55,035 bases of DNA from contig PABE01000006.1 of NCBI GenBank assembly GCA_002702725.1, positions 1-55,035 of the forward strand, read 5' to 3'. The first letter of the stretch is position 1; every line of letters starts with the position of its first letter. This stretch comes from Porticoccaceae bacterium (lineage in GTDB: Bacteria > Pseudomonadota > Gammaproteobacteria > Pseudomonadales > Porticoccaceae). The notes under the pieces are model-generated. The model did no database searches. It was not told the DNA's origin and was given only the letters and a program-made list of their open reading frames with translations. Below are positions 20,893-29,743 of the stretch, one piece after another. Made by a program: the position numbers and the translations under genes.

Positions 20893-21510
20893 ATGGAACA
20901 CTATCTCAGCCTTCTGGTTCGCTCGATTTTTATCGAGAACATGGCGCTGGCGTTCTTTCTGGGCATGTGCACATTTATCGCCATTTCCAAAAAGATCAGC
21001 GCCGCGATCGGCCTGGGTATTGCCGTTGTGGTGGTGCTGACCATCACGGTGCCCGTCAACAATTTGATCTTTAAGGGGCTGCTCACAGAGGGGGCACTGG
21101 CCTGGACGGGTATTGATTCTCTCAAGAATGTCGATTTGAGCTTTCTGGGGCTACTCAGCTACATCGGTGTGATCGCGGCAATCGTGCAGATCATGGAGAT
21201 GTTCCTCGATAAATTCGTGCCGGCCCTCTACAACGCCCTGGGTGTGTTTCTGCCCCTCATTACCGTGAACTGCGCGATTTTGGGTGCCTCCCTGTTCATG
21301 GTCGAGAGGGACTATAACCTGGGTGAAAGCGCGGTCTTTGGTCTCGGTGCAGGTCTTGGCTGGGCCCTGGCCATTGTTGCCCTCGCCGGTATCCGGGAAA
21401 AGCTCAAGTACAGTGATGTGCCCGCCGGCCTGCAGGGCCTGGGCATTACCTTTATCACGGTGGGACTGATGTCCCTGGGGTTCATGTCCTTCGGCGGCAT
21501 CGATATCTAA
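20893..21510 (+). CDS. nqrE: Na+-NQR subunit E
   Basis: This 205-residue membrane partner of NqrD also has six helices. It carries the paired Cys segments [10 protein letters not shown] near residue 26 and [12 protein letters not shown] near 120, which with NqrD Cys residues hold the iron centre. It begins directly after the nqrD stop, with AAGGAGGTCGCG as a strong ribosome binding site inside the end of nqrD. Confidence 0.96.
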   Translation: MEHYLSLLVRSIFIENMALAFFLGMCTFIAISKKISAAIGLGIAVVVVLTITVPVNNLIFKGLLTEGALAWTGIDSLKNVDLSFLGLLSYIGVIAAIVQIMEMFLDKFVPALYNALGVFLPLITVNCAILGASLFMVERDYNLGESAVFGLGAGLGWALAIVALAGIREKLKYSDVPAGLQGLGITFITVGLMSLGFMSFGGIDI

Positions 21511-21536
21511 CCGGTGAAATGGAGTAACAATACGCT

Positions 21537-22760
21537 ATGAATCTTGAAATTATCCTGGGCGTTGCCATGTTCACCGCTATCGTGCTGGCGCTGGTGATGG
21601 TCATTCTCAGTGCCCGCGCCAGGTTGGTGAGCTCCGGTAACGTTGAAATCGTCATCAACCACGAGAAAACCATTACCGTCCCCGCCGGCGATAAGCTACT
21701 GCAAACCCTGGCGGGCGAAGGCATCTTCCTCGCTTCTGCCTGTGGTGGTGGCGGCAGCTGTGCGCAGTGCAAATGCATTGTCGAGGAGGGCGGTGGCGCG
21801 ATTTTGCCCACCGAGGAATCCCACTTTACACCCCGGGAGATCAAGCAGGGCTGGCGCCTGTCCTGTCAGACCCCCGTCAAGCAGAACATGAAAGTGGACG
21901 TGCCGGAAGACGTCTTTGGTGTCAAGCAATGGGAATGCACGGTGGCATCAAACCCCAATGTCGCGACCTTCATCAAAGAACTGACCCTCACCCTGCCGGA
22001 AGGAGAGAACGTCAATTTCCGCGCCGGTGGTTACGTTCAGCTTGAAGCCCCCCCGCACCACGTCAAGTTCAAGGACTTCGATATTGAGCCTGAGTACCGG
22101 GGCGACTGGGAGCGTTTTGGCTTTTTTGATCTGGAGTCCAAGGTCACTGAACCGGTCATTCGTGCCTACTCCATGGCCAACTATCCGGAAGAGCGCGGAC
22201 TGGTCAAATTCAATATCCGGATTGCAACGCCGCCTCCGGGCAGTAAGGGAATCCCCCCGGGGCAAATGTCCTCCTATGTGTTCAGCCTGAAACCGGGCGA
22301 CACGATCACTGTCTACGGGCCCTTCGGTGAATTTTTCGCCAAGGAGACCGAGGCGGAGATGGTCTTTATCGGTGGCGGTGCCGGCATGGCGCCAATGCGT
22401 TCACATATCTTCGACCAGCTCAAACGTCTCAATTCCAAGCGCAAGATATCGTTCTGGTATGGCGCGCGCAGCCTGCGCGAGTGCTTCTACAACGAGGAGT
22501 ACGACCAGCTTGCGGCGGAAAACGATAATTTCGAATGGCATCTGGCCCTGTCCGATCCCCAGCCGGAAGACAACTGGGACGGCCTCACCGGGTTTATTCA
22601 TAACGTTCTCTACGAGCAATATCTCAAGGATCATCCGGCGCCGGAGGACTGTGAGTACTACATGTGTGGCCCGCCGATGATGAATGCCGCCGTGATCAAG
22701 ATGCTCCAGGATCTCGGTGTCGAGAATGACAATATTCTGCTGGATGACTTCGGCGGCTGA
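21537..22760 (+). CDS. nqrF: Na+-NQR subunit F, NADH-oxidising
   Basis: This 407-residue electron entry subunit has an N-terminal anchor helix (about 3-22), a 2Fe-2S ferredoxin domain with [13 protein letters not shown] near 69-81 and a fourth Cys in LSCQ, a FAD domain with [11 protein letters not shown] near 210 and an NADH-binding domain with [14 protein letters not shown] near 280. The final residues ILLDDFGG are typical. All cofactor residues expected for the family appear present. Confidence 0.96.
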   Translation: MNLEIILGVAMFTAIVLALVMVILSARARLVSSGNVEIVINHEKTITVPAGDKLLQTLAGEGIFLASACGGGGSCAQCKCIVEEGGGAILPTEESHFTPREIKQGWRLSCQTPVKQNMKVDVPEDVFGVKQWECTVASNPNVATFIKELTLTLPEGENVNFRAGGYVQLEAPPHHVKFKDFDIEPEYRGDWERFGFFDLESKVTEPVIRAYSMANYPEERGLVKFNIRIATPPPGSKGIPPGQMSSYVFSLKPGDTITVYGPFGEFFAKETEAEMVFIGGGAGMAPMRSHIFDQLKRLNSKRKISFWYGARSLRECFYNEEYDQLAAENDNFEWHLALSDPQPEDNWDGLTGFIHNVLYEQYLKDHPAPEDCEYYMCGPPMMNAAVIKMLQDLGVENDNILLDDFGG

Positions 22761-22761
22761 T

Positions 22762-23802
22762 GTGAGTGCTGCCAGGTTTGCAAAAACGGGGCTTTGGGCC
22801 TCGTTTTTGTTTGTGATCATGGTGGTGAGCGGTTTGCCGGGTTGCGATCGCGGCCCCGCAGTCCATGAGTTTACTGGCAGCACAATGGGTACCCGCTATC
22901 ACGTCAAAGTGATCGCCAACGAAGTTCCCGGGGCGATCGAAAAGGGCATTTACGAGGCCCTCGACGCCGTCGATAGGGCCATGAGCACCTATCAGATTAA
23001 CTCAGAGTTGAATCAGCTCAATCGCCAGCCCTTGGGACAGCCGTTTGCCCTGTCCGACCCGCTTTACGAAGTCCTGGTCCATGCCCGGCAGGTCTACCGT
23101 GAGACAGGCGGTGCTTTTGACCCCAGCATCGGGCCGCTGGTGGATCTTTGGGGTTTCGGACCCGCCCTGGAGCGGGGCGGTGAAGTGCCCGCCGAAGCTG
23201 ATATTGACGAGCTGCTCTCCGTGTTGGGCTATGACGGTCTCAGTATTGACAGCGAACAGCGAACGGCGACTCGGAACCGGGCGGTTCGCCTGGATTTATC
23301 CGCGATTGCCAAGGGGTACGGCGCGGACAGGGCGGCGGCCTATCTTCGGCAAAATGGCTTTGACCGTTTTCTTGTGGAAGTCGGCGGAGAAATGGTGCTC
23401 TCCGGTCTGAACGGCCAGGGTCGCCCCTGGCAGGTCGCCATAGAAACGCCGACCCCTGATCGAAGGACGGTTCAGCGGGTGATTGGTCTGTCAAAGGGAG
23501 CAGTCGCGACGTCCGGTGATTACCGCAACTATTTCGAGAAAGACGGCGTGCGTTATTCCCACACCCTGGATCCGCGCGATGGTTACCCGATTCGCCATGC
23601 CCTGGCATCGGTGACCGTCATCGCCGATAATTGTGCCCAGGCCGACGCGCTCGCAACCGCGTTTATGGTGATGGGCGATCAACCGACGTTGGCCTATGCA
23701 GAGGAACGGGATATCCCGGTCTTTTTGCTGGTCAAAGCGGGTGATGGTTTCGTCGAGCAATACTCCCCTGCCTTCGGGGCGTATTTGCAGGAGGTTAACT
23801 GA
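22762..23802 (+). CDS. apbE: FAD:protein FMN transferase ApbE (lipoprotein)
   Basis: This protein of about 346 residues attaches FMN to the Thr residues of NqrB and NqrC on the periplasmic side. It has a lipoprotein signal with a lipobox-like SGLPGC at about 23-28. FTGSTMGTRYHV, AIAKGYGADRAA and FLVEVGGEMVLSG are typical of the ApbE family, as is SHTLDPRDGYPI. The GTG at 22762, two bases after the nqrF stop, gives the most compact signal peptide; an in-frame ATG at 22744 is also possible. Position between nqrF and nqrM supports its job as the NQR flavinylase. Confidence 0.93.
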   Translation: MSAARFAKTGLWASFLFVIMVVSGLPGCDRGPAVHEFTGSTMGTRYHVKVIANEVPGAIEKGIYEALDAVDRAMSTYQINSELNQLNRQPLGQPFALSDPLYEVLVHARQVYRETGGAFDPSIGPLVDLWGFGPALERGGEVPAEADIDELLSVLGYDGLSIDSEQRTATRNRAVRLDLSAIAKGYGADRAAAYLRQNGFDRFLVEVGGEMVLSGLNGQGRPWQVAIETPTPDRRTVQRVIGLSKGAVATSGDYRNYFEKDGVRYSHTLDPRDGYPIRHALASVTVIADNCAQADALATAFMVMGDQPTLAYAEERDIPVFLLVKAGDGFVEQYSPAFGAYLQEVN

Positions 23803-24050
23803 TGGTCGAGTTTTTTGTTGCGTTAGTCGTGCTGTTAGCCATTGTCGCCGCCATGTCCGTGGGCGTCATCATGGGCCGAAAACCCATCGCTGGCTCCTGC
23901 GGCGGTGTGGGCGCGGCGTTGGGAGAGGTGGACTACACCTGTGAGATCTGTGGCGGTGATCCGGCCAAATGTGAGGAAAATACCGACCCTGAGGTCTCAG
24001 GCGCCGGGAAGAACCTGGGCTACGATGCGTCCAGCGGTAAAGGGCAATAG
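23802..24050 (+). CDS. nqrM: Na+-NQR maturation protein NqrM
   Basis: This 82-residue protein has one N-terminal helix (VEFFVALVVLLAIVAAMSVGVIMG) and four Cys in the pattern GSCGGVG then YTCEICGGDPAKC. NqrM is known to be needed for assembly of active Na+-NQR, probably by delivering iron to the NqrD/NqrE centre. Its start overlaps the apbE stop by one base. The presence of both apbE and nqrM suggests the locus encodes a complete, functional enzyme. Confidence 0.92.
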   Translation: MVEFFVALVVLLAIVAAMSVGVIMGRKPIAGSCGGVGAALGEVDYTCEICGGDPAKCEENTDPEVSGAGKNLGYDASSGKGQ

Positions 24051-24130
24051 TATCCGGCCCGAGAAGTTTTCTCTCCCCGCTGTTTCTGCCATTGCTCCGG
24101 ACATCTCCAGGACACCATGACCGGCATTTA

Positions 24131-24481
24131 TTACTCGCTCAGGGAAGGGTCTTTCCTGAATGGGACCACGGCGTGCAGAACCCGATCATTCTCGAAATAA
24201 ACCACAAATTCTGCGTATTCCCATCGGCCGATTGGTGGCTCGCCAACGGCGGGTATCCGGGTTAACGGTTCGCCATACGCATTCAGGACTCCGTTGGCCG
24301 TCATTCCCCGGTGCGGGAGTTGGGCATGTGGCCTGTCGCGGCTCTGGCTGCCAACGGGGATAATCAGTCTGTCAACCCGTTGTACGGACCCCGCCTCGTT
24401 TTGAGCGCTTGCCGCGATCGGGATTATCAGCGTTAGGATCGCGGTGAATGCTGACAGGGCGAAAAGACGATTCCTGATCAT
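24131..24481 (-). CDS. Small exported protein of unknown function
   Basis: This 116-residue protein has a signal peptide (MIRNRLFALSAFTAILTLIIP, cleaved after ASAQ). The mature part contains RGMTANGVLNAYGEPLTRIPAVGEPPI and a final beta segment, WEYAEFVVYFENDRVLHAVV. The pattern of a short strand-rich domain with the NAYGEP turn resembles SmpA/OmlA-like or small DUF periplasmic proteins, but the family is not identified with certainty. AAGGAAG lies at the right distance from the ATG at 24481, so longer upstream starts were rejected. It is antisense to the flanking operons. Confidence 0.75.
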   Translation of the reverse strand: MIRNRLFALSAFTAILTLIIPIAASAQNEAGSVQRVDRLIIPVGSQSRDRPHAQLPHRGMTANGVLNAYGEPLTRIPAVGEPPIGRWEYAEFVVYFENDRVLHAVVPFRKDPSLSE

Positions 24482-24617
24482 GGCACTTCCTTTTCGTTTC
24501 GTTTGCGTTAGAGAGCGACGAATGGACCCGGCCGACTCAGGCCCAACCCCCCTTAACAATCGGCAACTCGCTCATGCCACGGGATCCCGCTTGTGGATGC
24601 CGGGTCTTTCCGATTAA

Positions 24618-25871
24618 ATGCCGGCCATGAAAAATATCTTACCTCTGATGATCGGTCTTCGCTATGTGCGTAGCAAGCAAAGCGAAGGTTTTTTTTCGCT
24701 GGTATCCGCTTTTTCGTTCGGTGCCATGACCCTCGGTGTCATTGCGCTGATTGTCGTGCTGTCCGTGATGAACGGATTTGACCGGGAAATCAAGAGCCGC
24801 GTTCTCAGTGTTGTGCCCCACATTTCCCTGATGCAATCGGTGCCACTTTCCGACTGGCGGCAGAAGCTGGCGAGACAACTGGGCGATCCCTCGGTGGTAT
24901 CCGCCTCTCCGTTTGTCGAAACCCAGGGCATGTTGTCGACAGAGAAGCGTCAGCAGGGGGTCAGTGTTCAAGGTCTGGATCCAGAACTTGGGAGCACCGG
25001 CAACTTGCTGGATCGGCACATGATCAGCGGTTCCCTGAGTCGTCTGCAGCCCGGGGAGTTCGGGGTTGTTATGGGCAGTCTCCTGGCACGCAGTCTGGGC
25101 GTAATGGCAGGGGATTCCGTGGTGTTGACCTTGCCGGAAATGACGTTGACGCCATTTGGGGCCTTTCCGCGTGTTAAACAACTCAGGGTTGTCGGGATCT
25201 ATCAGGTCGGTGCCCAGGTGGACAGTGGCATCGCCTTTGTTCATATAGCCGATGCGCAAACCCTGAAACGTAACGGTGACATGGTGGATGGCGTGCGTTT
25301 CACCCTGGTCGATCCCTACAGGGTACAAGAAGTCGTCGATCGCTGGCGGACAGATATGGGACCGGATGGGCAACTGGTTTCCTGGCGCGATTCCCTGAGC
25401 GCACTGTTTGACGCGATCCATATGGAAAAACTGGTGGTTGGCTCTTTACTGACCATTATCATCGCCGTTGCTGCGTTCAATATTGTCGCCAGCCTGGTGT
25501 TGCTGGTGGCGGACAAGCGCAAGGACATCGCCGTTCTTCGCGCCATGGGCGCCAGTAGCGGAACGATTACCGGCATTTTTCGGGTCCAGGGTATTGCGGT
25601 GGGCCTTTCCGGCGTCGTACTCGGGGTGGGGCTGGGTTGTCTGCTGGCATCACAGCTTGGCGCGCTGGTGGCCTTTGTCGAAGGTGTTGTCGGTGTCTCG
25701 GTGTTCGATCCGGAGGTGTATTTTATCAGTCAGTTGCCGACGGATATTCAGTGGCCGGATGTGCTGGCGGTGGCGGCTGTCGGAGCGTTGATCAGTATTG
25801 CCGCCACGGTCTATCCGGCCTATCGGGCTGGGACTGTCAGTCCTGCAGAGGTATTACGCTATGAGCACTGA
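24618..25871 (+). CDS. lolC: Lipoprotein-releasing ABC transporter permease LolC
   Basis: This 417-residue inner-membrane protein has a first helix at about 25-48 (LVSAFSFGAMTLGVIALIVVLSVMNG), a large periplasmic domain (50-270) and three C-terminal helices of the FtsX type. It ends in AEVLRYEH. With LolD and LolE it extracts outer-membrane lipoproteins from the inner membrane and hands them to LolA. LolC/LolE start with a conserved RYVRSKQSEGFFSLVS, visible here. An ATG nine bases later is also possible. Confidence 0.93.
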   Translation: MPAMKNILPLMIGLRYVRSKQSEGFFSLVSAFSFGAMTLGVIALIVVLSVMNGFDREIKSRVLSVVPHISLMQSVPLSDWRQKLARQLGDPSVVSASPFVETQGMLSTEKRQQGVSVQGLDPELGSTGNLLDRHMISGSLSRLQPGEFGVVMGSLLARSLGVMAGDSVVLTLPEMTLTPFGAFPRVKQLRVVGIYQVGAQVDSGIAFVHIADAQTLKRNGDMVDGVRFTLVDPYRVQEVVDRWRTDMGPDGQLVSWRDSLSALFDAIHMEKLVVGSLLTIIIAVAAFNIVASLVLLVADKRKDIAVLRAMGASSGTITGIFRVQGIAVGLSGVVLGVGLGCLLASQLGALVAFVEGVVGVSVFDPEVYFISQLPTDIQWPDVLAVAAVGALISIAATVYPAYRAGTVSPAEVLRYEH

Positions 25872-26568
25872 ACCCGGGGCGGTGATTTCCTGTGTTTCGG
25901 TTTCGAAGGCCTATCAGCAGGGCTCCCAGACCGTCGAGGTACTCCGCGATCTCAGTTGCCAGATCGAGGCAGGGGAGCTGGTCGCAATCATCGGCTCATC
26001 CGGCTCCGGTAAATCCACCTTGCTCAATCTGATGGGCGGACTCGATGATCCGGACGGCGGCGATATATACATTCAGGGACAGGCGGTGCGGCCGATGTCC
26101 GAGTCCGCCCGCGCCCGCTGGCGAAACCGGCATCTCGGTTTTGTTTACCAGTTCCATCACCTGCTTGCGGAGTTTTCGGCGCAGGAAAATGTTGCCATTC
26201 CCAACCTGATTGCCGGCGTTGAGCGTCGTGAAGCCACCCGGCGTGCGGCCGTGTTGCTGGACCGGGTCGGCCTCTCGGGCCGCCTTGAGCACCGGCCGAG
26301 CGCTCTGTCAGGGGGAGAGCGCCAACGGGTGGCTATCGCCCGCGCACTGGCCACGTCTCCGGGGTGCGTGTTGATGGATGAACCCACCGGCAACCTGGAT
26401 CCTGCCACTGCCGCTCAGGTGCTTGGGCTGTTGCTTGAGTTGAATCGGGATCTGGGAATCAGTTTTGTCATTGTAACCCACGACCTGGCGATAGCCCGGC
26501 ACACCGATCGTATCCTTGAGCTCCGAAATGGGCAGCTGCTACCTGTTGCGGATGATCTCCATGCCTAG
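25861..26568 (+). CDS. lolD: Lipoprotein-releasing ABC transporter ATPase LolD
   Basis: This 235-residue ABC ATPase has Walker A GSSGSGKST near 45-53, the signature LSGGERQRVAIARAL, Walker B CVLMDEPTGNLD and the H-loop FVIVTHD. VYQFHHLLAEFSAQENV matches the LolD/MacB subgroup. The ATG at 25861 overlaps the end of lolC by 11 bases and was preferred to an upstream in-frame start that would overlap by over 70. Confidence 0.95.
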   Translation: MSTEPGAVISCVSVSKAYQQGSQTVEVLRDLSCQIEAGELVAIIGSSGSGKSTLLNLMGGLDDPDGGDIYIQGQAVRPMSESARARWRNRHLGFVYQFHHLLAEFSAQENVAIPNLIAGVERREATRRAAVLLDRVGLSGRLEHRPSALSGGERQRVAIARALATSPGCVLMDEPTGNLDPATAAQVLGLLLELNRDLGISFVIVTHDLAIARHTDRILELRNGQLLPVADDLHA

Positions 26569-27811
26569 CTCCACCTCCCTGTTCCTCGGTCGCCGCTATT
26601 TCGCCGCGGGTTCCGGTTCCCGATTGGGGTCGTTCATCTCGGGGCTTGCCATAGCAGGTCTTATCACCGGCGTTGCCCTGCTGATTATCGTGCTCTCAAT
26701 CATGAATGGGTTCGAGAGAGAAATGCGCACGCGGATTCTCGGTATCGTCCCGCACATACAGCTTTTCGAGCGCGGCGGTGTCCGTCGCTGGCAGGAACTG
26801 GCCGAATCCCTGGGATCAATCGAGGGCGTTCGGGAAGTGACACCCTTTACCGGTTTTCAGGCCTTGCTCAATGCACGCGGAAAGATCCAGTCGGTGCAGG
26901 TCATGGGGCTTTCCCCGGATCATCTGGACAGCGCTCTGCGGGCAGTGCTGCCAGCTAAAGCAGGGGATTGGTTGGGGGAAGAAAATGATGCTGAAAGGGC
27001 ACCGGGGATAATGCTATCCCAGGCCCTCGCCACCAAATTGGGTGCAAGCGCCGGCCAGCGCCTGACACTGATTGTGCCGCGGGTGGGCGCCGGCAACCGT
27101 CAGGCGACTCCGCGCGTCGCGGTATTTACCCTGGCGGGTATTTTTGACACCCACACGGCGGAGGATCAGGCGCTTGCTCTTATTCATCTGAATGTCGCGG
27201 GCGATATGGCGGGGCTGGGACTTGCGCCTGAGGGGTTGCGCATCAGCGTCGATGATGTCTTTGACGTACGTGACATCGGCTACGGCCTGCTGCAGCGCTT
27301 GCCCGGTGAGTTCAGCTTTATCGACTGGTTTCAGACCCACGGCAATCTCTACCAGGCTATTCAGATGTCGAGGCAGATGGTGGGACTGTTGATATTTCTC
27401 ATTATCGCCATCGCAGTGTTTAACGTTGTATCCATGCTGATCATGACGGTTGTCGACAAGCGGCCGGCCATTGCGACACTGAAAACCCTGGGCGCCGACA
27501 ACAAGACGATTCTCGGTATTTTCCTCGTTCAGGGCACACTTATCGGCGTCGTGGGGACACTGGTCGGAACCCTGCTGGGGGTTGCGGGTGCGCTCTATGT
27601 CCCGGATGCAATCGCGACGGTTGAGGCGGTTTTTCAGATACGTTTCCTTAATACCGAGATCTATCCCATCGATTACCTGCCCTCGGCGCTGGATTTGTCC
27701 GACGTCGGGCTGGTGGCGACAGTGGCACTGGGGCTCAATTTTTTTGCCACCTTGTATCCGGCGTGGCGGGCGGCGGCTGTGAAACCGGCCGAGGTGCTGC
27801 GGTACGAATAG
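26561..27811 (+). CDS. lolE: Lipoprotein-releasing ABC transporter permease LolE
   Basis: This permease of about 416 residues has the same layout as LolC: a first helix near 25-48 ending LSIMNGFEREMR, a periplasmic domain and three C-terminal FtsX-type helices, ending AEVLRYE. The order lolC-lolD-lolE places it as the second permease. The ATG at 26561 overlaps the lolD stop by eight bases; an ATG at 26552 is an alternative. The end is five bases from the stop of the convergent DUF2062 gene. Confidence 0.92.
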   Translation: MPSSTSLFLGRRYFAAGSGSRLGSFISGLAIAGLITGVALLIIVLSIMNGFEREMRTRILGIVPHIQLFERGGVRRWQELAESLGSIEGVREVTPFTGFQALLNARGKIQSVQVMGLSPDHLDSALRAVLPAKAGDWLGEENDAERAPGIMLSQALATKLGASAGQRLTLIVPRVGAGNRQATPRVAVFTLAGIFDTHTAEDQALALIHLNVAGDMAGLGLAPEGLRISVDDVFDVRDIGYGLLQRLPGEFSFIDWFQTHGNLYQAIQMSRQMVGLLIFLIIAIAVFNVVSMLIMTVVDKRPAIATLKTLGADNKTILGIFLVQGTLIGVVGTLVGTLLGVAGALYVPDAIATVEAVFQIRFLNTEIYPIDYLPSALDLSDVGLVATVALGLNFFATLYPAWRAAAVKPAEVLRYE

Positions 27812-27815
27812 GTAT

Positions 27816-28370
27816 TCAGCGTCGATTGCGGGGTTGTTCGAAGGGGTCCGGTGTTGCCTGGCGGGCCCGCCGCCGGGCCCGCCAGTTTCTGACCACCGTC
27901 CACCGCCACAGGCCTTGTATCGCAAGATAACCCAGAGCGCCGAGGATGAGGCCTGTCAATAAGCTGCCCAGCAGTAGCGGCAGAAGTAATGACTTGCCCT
28001 GTTCGTTAAACCATTCCCAGGTCATGTGAACATGAAAATCGATCGGGGGGCTACCCAGAATCCAGCTGCCCAACTGGTGAGTCAGTATGAAAATGGGGGT
28101 CATTGTCAGGGGGTTGGTAATCCAGATCAGAATCACCGACAGGGGCAGATTACAGCGGACCAGCAGGGCGAGCAGGGCCGCGATAATGGTTTGCCCGGGG
28201 ACGGGGATGAAAGCCGAAAATATTCCAACAAAAAACGCCAGCGAGACCGAGTGGCGGTTGAGGTGAAACAGGTATGGGTCTTTGACAAGCGGCCCCAGCC
28301 ATTTTAATGCCCTGTGCTCGGCATGATGTTTGGGCGAGGGCAAATACTGCTTGAAGAACTTCTTTGGCAT
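27816..28370 (-). CDS. DUF2062 membrane protein
   Basis: This 184-residue protein has three or more hydrophobic segments, including SLAFFVGIFSAFIPVPGQTIIAALLALLVRCNLP and ITNPLTMTPIFILTHQLG. These match the DUF2062 core (GxFxxxxPxPGQ and NPxTxxPxY), a small inner-membrane family of unknown role. The C-terminus is basic (RNWRARRRARQ). A DUF2062 gene between lolE and comEC is a common gammaproteobacterial arrangement. Confidence 0.85.
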   Translation of the reverse strand: MPKKFFKQYLPSPKHHAEHRALKWLGPLVKDPYLFHLNRHSVSLAFFVGIFSAFIPVPGQTIIAALLALLVRCNLPLSVILIWITNPLTMTPIFILTHQLGSWILGSPPIDFHVHMTWEWFNEQGKSLLLPLLLGSLLTGLILGALGYLAIQGLWRWTVVRNWRARRRARQATPDPFEQPRNRR

Positions 28371-28445
28371 GTCGCACAGCAGGGTAAATGGACGGGCATT
28401 ATGCCGCGAATGTGATGGCCTAACCAGTACTCCAGGGGCGCAACG

Positions 28446-29627
28446 TCAGCCGTGGGTCGACACCTCAGGCCGGTTTTCAGTGCCGATATCACCGGTAGAG
28501 GGGAGTTGGAAAAAATCCCTCACTCGCTGGGATTGCTTCATGGTATCACTATAGCCGAGCTCGATCAGCGCGCCGATGAAGCCGGGCTCAAACAGCAGAT
28601 AGCTGGCGGCACTGGTACCGCCTCCCCGGGCAGTGGCGCCCGTGGCGCGGAGAAAAAACCGAACCGTTCGTGGCAATTCGTGCAGATACGACTCCGCCAG
28701 TTCATTGATAGCCGTCGATGGTGAAATATTCAGGAACTCGATCTGCCTGAAGTCGGCAATCCCCTCCTCGGTCCGGGCGTTATCACCGGCGGCACCGGTG
28801 AGACGATTAATCGCCCGAAGCGTTTCCAGGTCGCTCTCAATAGTGTCGATAAAGGCGCTGTTGAGCATATGGCTGATCATCTGCGCGAGTGTCGGAGAGT
28901 GGTACACCTCCTCATCAAACGATTGGCGGTAGGGATTGTCGCTGACGCCGATAACAAACAGTTTCGATGCACCCAGGTGCAGGGCGGGGCTCAATGGCTT
29001 GAGTTGCCTCAGCGCGCCGTCGCCGTAGAAGTGATCACCAATCTTCACTGGCGGAAATATGGTCGGAATGGCGGCTGATGCCATTACGTGATCGAGGGTA
29101 AGACCGGTACGAACGCCCAACCTCCGGGCGCGTTTCCAGTGATCGTGCAAGCCCTGAAAGAATGTAATCGACTGGCCCGTACTGTAGGACATGGCGGTGA
29201 CGGCAACAGCCTGGAGTCGATTGCTGGCGATAGCTTCGTCGATCTGCCGGAACTGGATATAGCCCTCAAGCAACTTCCTCAACGGCTTGTTATCGAGTAG
29301 CGCGACAGGGCTTGAGGCTTTGGTACCACTGTAAACGAGGGACAGCGCCAGGCGCAGGCTATTTCTGACAATGCCCCACAGATCAGTGTGATAGATATCG
29401 CCGGCATTGATATTGCGCCAGGTTTTTTCAAGGGCTTCCACCTGATCGGTAAAGTACCCCGGTCGTCCGGCAAGGGCGAGGGTATTGATTGCCCCGGCAG
29501 ACGTGCCGCAAATGATGGGGAAGGGATTGTAGTGATGAGAGGGCAGGAGATCCTTTACTGCTTTGAGGACCCCCACCTGGTAAGCGGCCCTCGCGCCACC
29601 TCCGGACAGTATCAACGCATTGCTCAT
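28446..29627 (-). CDS. Patatin-like phospholipase
   Basis: This 393-residue protein has the oxyanion-hole motif SGGGARAAYQVG near 8-19, the nucleophile elbow GTSAGAIN near 45-52 and the dyad Asp in YGDGALRQL near 200. It should hydrolyse acyl esters of lipids; the exact substrate is unknown. No signal peptide is present when the start is placed at the ATG at 29627, which gives MSNALILSGGG, the usual beginning. A longer start with an extra hydrophilic 19 residues is less likely. It is divergent from comEC. Confidence 0.9.
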   Translation of the reverse strand: MSNALILSGGGARAAYQVGVLKAVKDLLPSHHYNPFPIICGTSAGAINTLALAGRPGYFTDQVEALEKTWRNINAGDIYHTDLWGIVRNSLRLALSLVYSGTKASSPVALLDNKPLRKLLEGYIQFRQIDEAIASNRLQAVAVTAMSYSTGQSITFFQGLHDHWKRARRLGVRTGLTLDHVMASAAIPTIFPPVKIGDHFYGDGALRQLKPLSPALHLGASKLFVIGVSDNPYRQSFDEEVYHSPTLAQMISHMLNSAFIDTIESDLETLRAINRLTGAAGDNARTEEGIADFRQIEFLNISPSTAINELAESYLHELPRTVRFFLRATGATARGGGTSAASYLLFEPGFIGALIELGYSDTMKQSQRVRDFFQLPSTGDIGTENRPEVSTHG

Positions 29628-29743
29628 TATCGTTTTTTCAGTCGTTCTCCGTTGGGTTTGAGTGTGTCCGTTGGTCGGCGTCATTGCAACATCCGGATAC
29701 CCCTTGTCATACTTTCACCATTGCTGGTACACGGACGTTGGCA